DNA of 64,000 nucleotides from Bretschneidera sinensis (lineage: Eukaryota; Streptophyta; Magnoliopsida; Brassicales; Akaniaceae). Location: NCBI GenBank assembly GCA_023935145.1, contig CM043702.1, positions 58,740,001 to 58,804,000 of the forward strand. The letters run 5' to 3'. Positions 58,548-64,000 of the stretch are shown here, one piece after another (position 1 is the stretch's first letter; the number at the start of each line of letters is the position of its first letter). Below the pieces are notes generated by a model. That model was not told where the DNA came from, searched no databases, and was given only the letters and a program-made list of their open reading frames with translations. The position numbers and the translations under genes are program-made.

Positions 58548-58900
58548 CTTCAAAACGTGTTTTATTACGAGCTTTTTTCTATAGGCTGTTCATACACCTA
58601 TTTTGCATATATATTCTGAAGCAATTAAACAATGTTAATAAAAAAAAACCTTTAATATAAAGCAAGCTAATAAGAGATGTCACCTTTCAAAGCAATACAT
58701 CCATCAGTACTACACAAGGCGCAGAACTTTAGCTTCATATGGTAAATGGATAGGTAAATGTTCCATACAGTCAAAGAATGACAGTGGAAATATTTTTTTC
58801 TAGCTTGCATAAGGCCACGAAAATGTTTCTATTAAGAAACTCCATATGCTCAACCCACAATTCGGTTGCATATATGTCTTTAAAGAAGTTGCTTAGTTAT
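58548..58900 (-). pseudogene. TNP2-type CACTA transposase, middle part (start of DUF4218)
   Basis: From the right edge the minus strand encodes LSNFFKDIYATELWVEHMEF, LNRNIFVALCKLEKIFPLSF, FDCMEHLPIHLPYEAK and YRWMYCFER, the conserved start of DUF4218. After an intron-like gap, ARNKTRFEGS runs to 58548. The frame resumes at 47204 with IVEAC beyond the Sirevirus-like element. At 58900 it is cut within the coding region by copia copy 2. The catalytic N-terminal part lies outside the window. Confidence 0.85.
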
Positions 58901-59858
58901 TGTAGGTATTTGTCTAAGGATTAAACGGGTTGAAGAATGAAGTTTCATCAGGCCTTGTTGCCTCACCCCTCAGCAAGGAGAAGTGTTCAGCCCCAGGTGT
59001 GCGCTGCACCCCAGGAAGTGTGCGCCTCACCTCCCAGCAAGGAAGATTCTTCTGCCCAGGTGTGTGTCACACCTCAGGAAGGGTGCGCCATGGCGCCCAG
59101 AGGGTGGAAGTAGTGTGCCCTGGCTTGAGCCACGGCCTACTCTGTTCTGAGGCGCGGCGCCAGGCACACCTGATGCTTCCTGATCAACACTTTGGATTGA
59201 TGTGTGAGGCTTGATCAAAATGCACAGGATCACTTAGACTTGTTGAAGTGCTATGATTGATTGGTCCTCAAGATCTAAGGGTTAGATTGACTTCAAGATA
59301 GGTTCAAGAAGTGGTGCACTATATAAAGGGTCATCTAGCTTCAATCAAACATAAGTGTGTGATAATCATCTCAACAAGAGAGGTGGATAACATATGAATG
59401 TGTGTGAAATAGAACACATGGTGTGTGTGAGAGTGAAAAGACACAAAACACACAGGAGAGACTCATTCAAGATAGGCTAGTTGTTTAGAGAGAGAGTAGT
59501 ATAGATTGGGGATTCAAGGGCTTTGTAGTTGGAATTTTCTTGGGGAAAATTCCAGGGAAACATTCAGTCCTTATTACTTTATTTTTCTCTTCTTTTGTTC
59601 TTCAAGAATGGTGTTAAGATCAAGATTAGATTGTGTTCTTGAGGAGGTGTTGCTATAATTGTAAGAACTCATTGATTTAGTGCAGAGAGCTCGGAGGAGC
59701 TCACGGGGACGTAGGCACATTGCTGAACCTTGATAATAATTGTTGTGTTCTTTCTTTGATTGGTTTGATTCCCGTTTTGTTCTGGTTTTATTACAAGTCA
59801 TTCTAGACTTGGATGTTTGGAAGATCACCACATCGGTATCTTGAGGTGATTTTCAACA
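58901..59858 (+). repeat. 5' LTR of copia copy 2
   Basis: Starts TGTAGGTATTTGTC and ends GATTTTCAACA. GGCGC-rich U3, TATA box GTGCACTATATAAAGGG at 59313-59329. The 3' LTR (63647 on) matches it with scattered differences. Confidence 0.95.
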
Positions 59859-59952
59859 GTGGTATCAGAGCTAGAAGAGATACCACCAACAGTGGTATCA
59901 GAGCCAAGATTGGCGGGTATCGGAGCAAGAACAGGGCGTTATCAGAGCAAGA
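59859..59952 (+). other. Primer-binding site and repeated PBS-like motifs of copia copy 2
   Basis: TGGTATCAGAGC at 59860-59871 is the canonical iMet primer site, one base after the LTR. GTGGTATCAGAGC occurs again at about 59892, and weaker versions (GGTATCGGAGC, GTTATCAGAGC) follow at about 59918 and 59938. Confidence 0.85.
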
Positions 59953-59976
59953 CTCCAAGAATCAAAGGTCAACTTC

Positions 59977-60115
59977 TGAGGTGATTCAAGAATGGAGTAG
60001 ATATCAATATTTGATCGTGTTCTTGAGGTGATTCAAGAATGGAGTAGAGATCAAGATCTGACCGTGTTCTTGAGGGTGATTCAAGAACGGTATTGAGATC
60101 CATCTTTCATCGTGT
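59977..60115 (+). repeat. About 48-bp leader repeat, 3 units
   Basis: The unit GAGGTGATTCAAGAATGGAG + TAGAGATCAAGATCTGACCG + TGTTCTT is repeated about three times. Related units occur in copy 1 (38830-38925) and in the LTR near 59595-59645. Confidence 0.8.
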
Positions 60116-60183
60116 TCTTAAGATTTAGAAGAAGTTGGAAAGCAATTATGGGTGCTGCATAAATCTAGGATTTTCTCCGCAAG

Positions 60184-61310
60184 ATGAATTCAAACTTCAT
60201 TGTTGAGAAGTTTGATGGAAATAGAGATTTTGCCATTTGGAAGCGGAAAATCAAGGTGGTTTTTATGCAACAAAAGGTGGACTTGGTGATTAGAGAAGAT
60301 GACGCTTTTTCAGCAAGTATCACAGAGGTCCAGCGGAATGAGATGAAGAAGATGGCGTACAGCACCATCCTTCTGCACATATTAGATAGTGTCACAAGGG
60401 AGTGCGGAGACTTGGAAGATCCAGCTGTCATTTGGAAGAAACTAGATGAGTTGTTTCTTACCAAGACTCTCCTGAATAAGAGGTATCTTCTAAAACGAAT
60501 CTTTTCTTTTAAAATGGATCCTAATAAAGAGTTGCAAGATAATCTTGATGCCAAGATGAGGGGAGCATCAAGTGGAGAAGAGTTGTTCATTAGAGGAAGG
60601 CCAATAACTCGGTATGGCAGCAACATACATGGCTACTGCCAGGACAAAGGTAGAGGACAAAGCCATGGGAGAGCATACTCTAAACCAAGATTTAGAGGAA
60701 AAAGATGCTTCTACTGCCATAAGGAGGGTCATTTCAAGAAAGATTGCAAGAAGATGATAAAGGATGAGGGAAGAAGCCATACCAAGAATGGAGAGGCTTG
60801 GGTTGCCAAGGGAGAACAGTAAGATGATGATGTTCTTGTTGTGTGCTCAAATGTGAGCAAGGGGCAAGAAGGCAGCGAGAAATGGATCTTGGATACCGGG
60901 TGCACTCATCATATATGTCCTCACAGGGATTGGTTCAAGAATTTCAAGGAAACCGATGATGGAAAGGTTTTCCGGGGGAATGATACTTCTTACCAAGTGA
61001 GCGGCATGGGAGACATCCAGTTGAGGATGTTTGATGGAATTACAAAGCTATTGAGGAATGTGAGATATCTTCCGGAGTTGAGAAGAAATTTGATCTCATT
61101 GGGGCAGCTAGATTCTATGGGGTACACATACAAGGTAGAGGGAGGAAATATTAAGGTAACCAAGGGATCTTTGATAGTGATCAAAGCAACAATGAATGAT
61201 GGTCTCTATGAGATGATCGGAGACACGGAGATCAAGGGTCAAGCAGCAAGCTTGATGGCTGAGATGGATAAAGCAACCTTTTGGCACAATCGCTTGGGAC
61301 ACATGAGCTA
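60184..61310 (+). pseudogene. Gag and protease of copia copy 2
   Basis: The ATG at 60184 (MNSNFIVEKFDGNRDF) aligns with copy 1. After ELQDNLD (about 60552) an in-frame deletion removes about 65 residues of Gag present in copy 1. The zinc knuckle CFYCHKEGHFKKDC lies at 60709-60750. One in-frame stop at 60820 separates it from the protease part WILDTGCTHHICPH (60884-60925). The pre-integrase start FWHNRLGHMS is followed by a stop at 61309. Confidence 0.9.
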
Positions 61311-62424
61311 AAAGAGCCTGCAAGTTCTCAGCAAGAACGATCTACTTAATGGTGAAAAAGTAGAGGAACTTGATTTCTGCGAATATTGTGTTCTTGGGAA
61401 GCAACATCGGGTCAGCCTCAACACCGGAGTGCACAAGTCTAAGGGCATTCTTGACTATATTCAAGCGGATCTTTGAGGGCCAACAAGAACACCAACACAG
61501 GGGGTAATATTTACTTTCTGTCTTTAATTGATGATTATTCAAGAAAGGTTTGGGTTTATTTGCTTAAAATAAATCAAATGCTTTGAATAAATAAGTGGTG
61601 TGGAAAAAGCTGGAGGAAACTCAAACGAGCAAGGTAGTTAAAGTATTAAGAACTGATAATGGCTTAGAATGTTTTAACAAGGAACTTGATCAATTCTGTA
61701 AGTTAAATGAGATTCTAACACATAAAGCGGTTGTGAAAACCCCTTAGTAAAATGGAGTTGCTGAAATGATGAATAAGACCCTTAGGGAAAAGGTTAGGTG
61801 CATGTTAAATAGATCCGGATTACCCAAATGTTTTTAGGGGGAAGTGGTGTCTACTGCTACATTTTTGGTTAATAGATCATCCTCTAGAGCTTTAGAGCTC
61901 AAGATTCCCGAGGAGATATGGAGTGGAAAACCCCCTGAGTTGAACAACCTTAGGACTTTTGGATGTGCTGCGTTTGCACATCAAAAGGATGATAAGCTTA
62001 GCCCAAGGTCTAAAAAATGTGTGTTTCTAGGATATGGAGAAGGGGCTAAGGGTGTAGGTTGTGGTCCTTAGAGCAAAAAGGATTTAAACTCATAATAAGT
62101 AGGGATGTCATTTTTAATGAGCATTTATTTCCCTGTTTGGAGAAAACTAACCCTGCAGGGGATAGTGAGCAAACCAGTTTGGTATTTGTGGAGCATAGCA
62201 TCAAGGAAAATTCAGTTCAGGTAAAGCAAGGAAAAAAAGAGGGTTCGAACCAAGTAGAGCCCATTAATGAATGCCAAGCTCAAAACACTCGACAGGAGGC
62301 TGAACTAGAAGGGGATGATGCAGCAAGTCAGAATGACTATCAGCTCACAAAGGACCGGGAAAGAAGGTTGGTCAGACAACCTTTGAGATATGGTTTTGCG
62401 GCTACGAATGCAGTAGCTCCTTAA
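61311..62424 (+). pseudogene. Integrase of copia copy 2
   Basis: 61315-61480 continues the pre-integrase zinc region (FCEYCVLGKQHRVSLNTGVH). The core (LIDDYSRKVWVYLL, then TDN and KTP-Q-NGVAE) at 61500-61790 has many stops and frameshifts. 61844-62071 and 62059-62424 hold the integrase tail (TFLVNRSSSRALELK, FGCAAFAHQKDDKLSPR, CVFLGYGEGAKG), with a frameshift at about 62060. Inactive. Confidence 0.85.
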
Positions 62425-62439
62425 ACAGAATGAGGGATA

Positions 62440-63560
62440 AGTGAACCAGGAAGCCTACATTGATGCCATGGGATGTAAGGATTCGTCAAGATGGAAGCTA
62501 GCCATGGAGGAAGAAATGTATTCTTTGAGGAAGAACAACTCTTAGGAATTGGTGCACATTCTAGGAAAATAGAGAGTTGTGGATTATAAGTGGACTTACA
62601 AGATCAAAGAAGGGAACCCTCTAGGGGATGAAGTCCAGAACAAGGCTAGGCTGGTGGCGAAAGGGTTCACGCAAAGAAACAGCATAGATTTCACAGAAAC
62701 TTTCTCACCTGGACACAAGGTGGAGGAAATGGTGATTATCTTCATCTATGTCGATGATATGCTGTTGGTTGGGAACAGCAGGGAGAGGATAGAAAGGTTG
62801 ACATCTCAACTCAGTGAGGAGTTCGAGTGGAAGGATCTTGGCCTTGCACAAAAGATCCTTGGGATGAGAAGAATTCAAGAAAGAGAAAGAAACAGGTTGA
62901 AGGTTTCTCAGTCTTCCGACATAGAAAAGGTATTGTACAAGTTTTCTATGGAAGATGGTAAACAAGTGAAGATTCCCCTTCCTGGTCATTTCAAGTTCTC
63001 TAGTGAACAAAGTCTTGGAACGGATGAGAAAAAGAAGGAAATGGAAAAGGTCCCTTACTCTAGAGTAGTTAAATCAGTCATGTTCATGATGGTAAGCACT
63101 AGACCCGACATTTCTCAGGCAATTAGAGTTCTAAGCAAATTTGTGAGTAATCTCGAAAATGAGCTTTGGCTTGGGATGAAGTGGTTGCTGAGGTATGTGA
63201 AAGCTCAGTTGTAGCCGGTGGTAGTACTCTCAATAACCAGGGTAAAGTACATAGCGGCTACGAAAGCCATAAAGGAGGCTATATGGTGCAAAGGGTTGTT
63301 GGCCGAGTGGAAGGTCCTAAAAGAGCAGGTGGTGGTGTCTTCGGATAGCCAAAGTGCATGGCACTTGTGTAGGAACCCGGTGTTCCATAAGAGGACTAAG
63401 TATATGGATGTTCGGTATCATTTCATTCAGGAAAATATTACGGAATGATGCATTCATGTGGACAAAGTTACAATGGAAGAAAATCCTGCAGATTTAGGTA
63501 CTAAAGTTCTACCTCTAAGTAAGTTCAATCATTGCCTTGGACTTCTTAGGATTGGAGTCG
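62440..63560 (+). pseudogene. Reverse transcriptase and RNase H of copia copy 2
   Basis: 62440-62578 has the RT start (EAYIDAMGC, SSRWKLAMEEEMYSLRKNNS). 62579-63214 has ARLVAKGFTQRNSIDFTETF, then jumps to GHKVEEMVIIFIYVDDMLLV, the same internal palm deletion as copy 1, and continues to LGMKWLLRYVKAQL. RNase H lacks about 60 residues there and resumes at 63218 (YIAATKAIKEAIWCKGLLAE, SDSQSAWHLCRNP, FHKRTKYMDVRYHFIQENIT), ending at about 63563. Stops at 63212 and 63446. Confidence 0.9.
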
Positions 63561-63630
63561 GTTGATATGGTGACTCAAGTTGAGTTTGGATCCTGAGTTC
63601 TCTGCATAATGGGTTCGGGTTTAATCGCTT

Positions 63631-64000
63631 AGATAAAGGTAGAGATTGTTGGTATTTGTCTAAGGATTAAACAGGTTGAAGAATAAAGTTTCATTAGGCC
63701 TTGGTGCCTCACCCTAAGAGGTGTGCACCTCACCCCCTAGCAAGGAGAAGTGTTCAGCCCTAGGTGTGCGCCACACCCCAGGAAGTGTGCACCTTACCTC
63801 CCAGCAAGGAGGAGTCTTTTGCCCAAGTGTGCACCACACCTCAGGAAGGGTGCGCCATAGCGCCCAGAAGGCGGAAGTAGTGTGCCCTAGCTTGAGCCGC
63901 GACCTGTCTTGTTCTGAGGCACGGCGCCAGGCACACCTGATGCTTCCTGATCAGCACTTTGGATTGATGTGTGCAGCTTAATCAAAATGCATGGGATCAC
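63631..64000 (+). repeat. Polypurine tract and start of 3' LTR of copia copy 2
   Basis: The purine tract AGATAAAGGTAGAGAT (63631-63646) is followed by TGTTGGTATTTGTC at 63647, which begins the 3' LTR and matches 58901 onward until the window ends. About 600 bp of the LTR lie outside. Confidence 0.9.

Larger units (their letters stand above)
28255..58900 (-). mobile_element. CACTA (En/Spm) DNA transposon, heavily interrupted; right end outside window
   Basis: Minus-strand order is TNP2 middle (58548-58900), TNP2 C-terminus (45840-47204), TnpA-like exons (44976-45631 and 28640-31321), a 170-bp tandem array, and TTTGCGAC-type subterminal repeats at the left end. TNP2 plus a TnpA-like gene and subterminal repeats define plant CACTA elements. 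Interruptions are a Tekay-type element (31322-44975), a Sirevirus-like element (47210-58542) and a Tork-like copia element starting at 58901. Frames resume across the first two. The terminal CACTA motif itself is not visible near 28255, so the exact left edge is uncertain. Confidence 0.8.
58901..64000 (+). mobile_element. Tork/Tnt1-like Ty1/copia retrotransposon, copy 2; right end outside window
   Basis: The 5' LTR is 58901-59858, then an iMet primer site, a repeat-bearing leader, gag-protease-integrase-RT-RNase H on the plus strand, a purine tract and the start of the 3' LTR at 63647. Same family as copy 1 by protein and leader, but the U3 part of the LTR differs. It is inserted in TNP2 after GTTAT (58896-58900). 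More decayed than copy 1, with extra internal deletions. Confidence 0.95.

Noticed and set aside
58930..59214. ORF of 94 residues in the copia LTR, and its copy at 63721-63981
   Set aside because: Both lie in the U3 of the LTR and reflect its GC-rich repeats; no protein family is recognisable.

Overview
This window looks like repeat-rich, AT-rich plant nuclear DNA, most likely from a flowering plant. It is almost entirely transposable elements nested inside one another. The evidence is plant-type Ty3/gypsy and Ty1/copia polyproteins, initiator-Met-tRNA primer sites, CACTA (En/Spm) transposase genes, and a broken LOB-domain (LBD) gene, a family confined to plants. I see no intact cellular gene, no rRNA or tRNA gene and no CRISPR array. 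The species cannot be told from the sequence.

Region 1 (1-16979) is a decayed Tat-lineage gypsy element on the minus strand. It runs from its 5' LTR (16539-16979) and primer site to integrase (12981-14296), then an antisense (plus-strand) extra ORF of the putative gypsy-type transposase family (2061-2417 plus 10885-12455), and ends in a 48-bp minisatellite (171-1552). A complete but dead Tekay/Del-type chromovirus (2418-10884, minus) sits inside the extra ORF. The 3' end of another gypsy element with a 1.45-kb LTR (14340-16356, plus) sits in the Tat leader.

Region 2 (16980-28250) holds AT-rich DNA with nothing recognisable, an LBD pseudogene (19262-19560, plus), a second Tat-like gypsy element on the minus strand (about 19930-25805, 5' LTR to the end of pol), a possible non-autonomous hAT element containing gene-like leader sequence (about 25914-27213), and about 1 kb of plain intergenic sequence.

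Region 3 (about 28255 to beyond the right edge) is a large CACTA element on the minus strand. TNP2 parts lie at 58548-58900 and 45840-47204. TnpA-like exons lie at 44976-45631 and 28640-31321. A 170-bp tandem array and TTTGCGAC/GTCGCAAA subterminal repeats lie near its left end. Three retrotransposons have landed in it: a Tekay-type element (31322-44975, TSD ATAAC), a Sirevirus-like copia element (47210-58542) and a Tork/Tnt1-like copia element (58901 to beyond 64000). A second copy of the Tork-like family (33977-39992, perfect TSD TCATT) is nested in the Tekay element. A solo-LTR-like insert (56325-57520) is nested in an LTR of the Sirevirus-like element. Most of these junctions are confirmed by reading frames that resume on the far side of the insert.

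The best candidate for something undescribed is in the Sirevirus-like element. Downstream of pol it carries a third ORF (49068-50386) that appears to have its own promoter: a cluster of TTCAGTCGACTGAA palindromes, a TATA box, a telo-box and a CT-rich leader. The same palindrome is clustered upstream of the TATA box in both LTRs. Also notable are an in-frame reverse-transcriptase deletion shared by two independent copia insertions, and repeated primer-binding-site motifs in the leader of that family.
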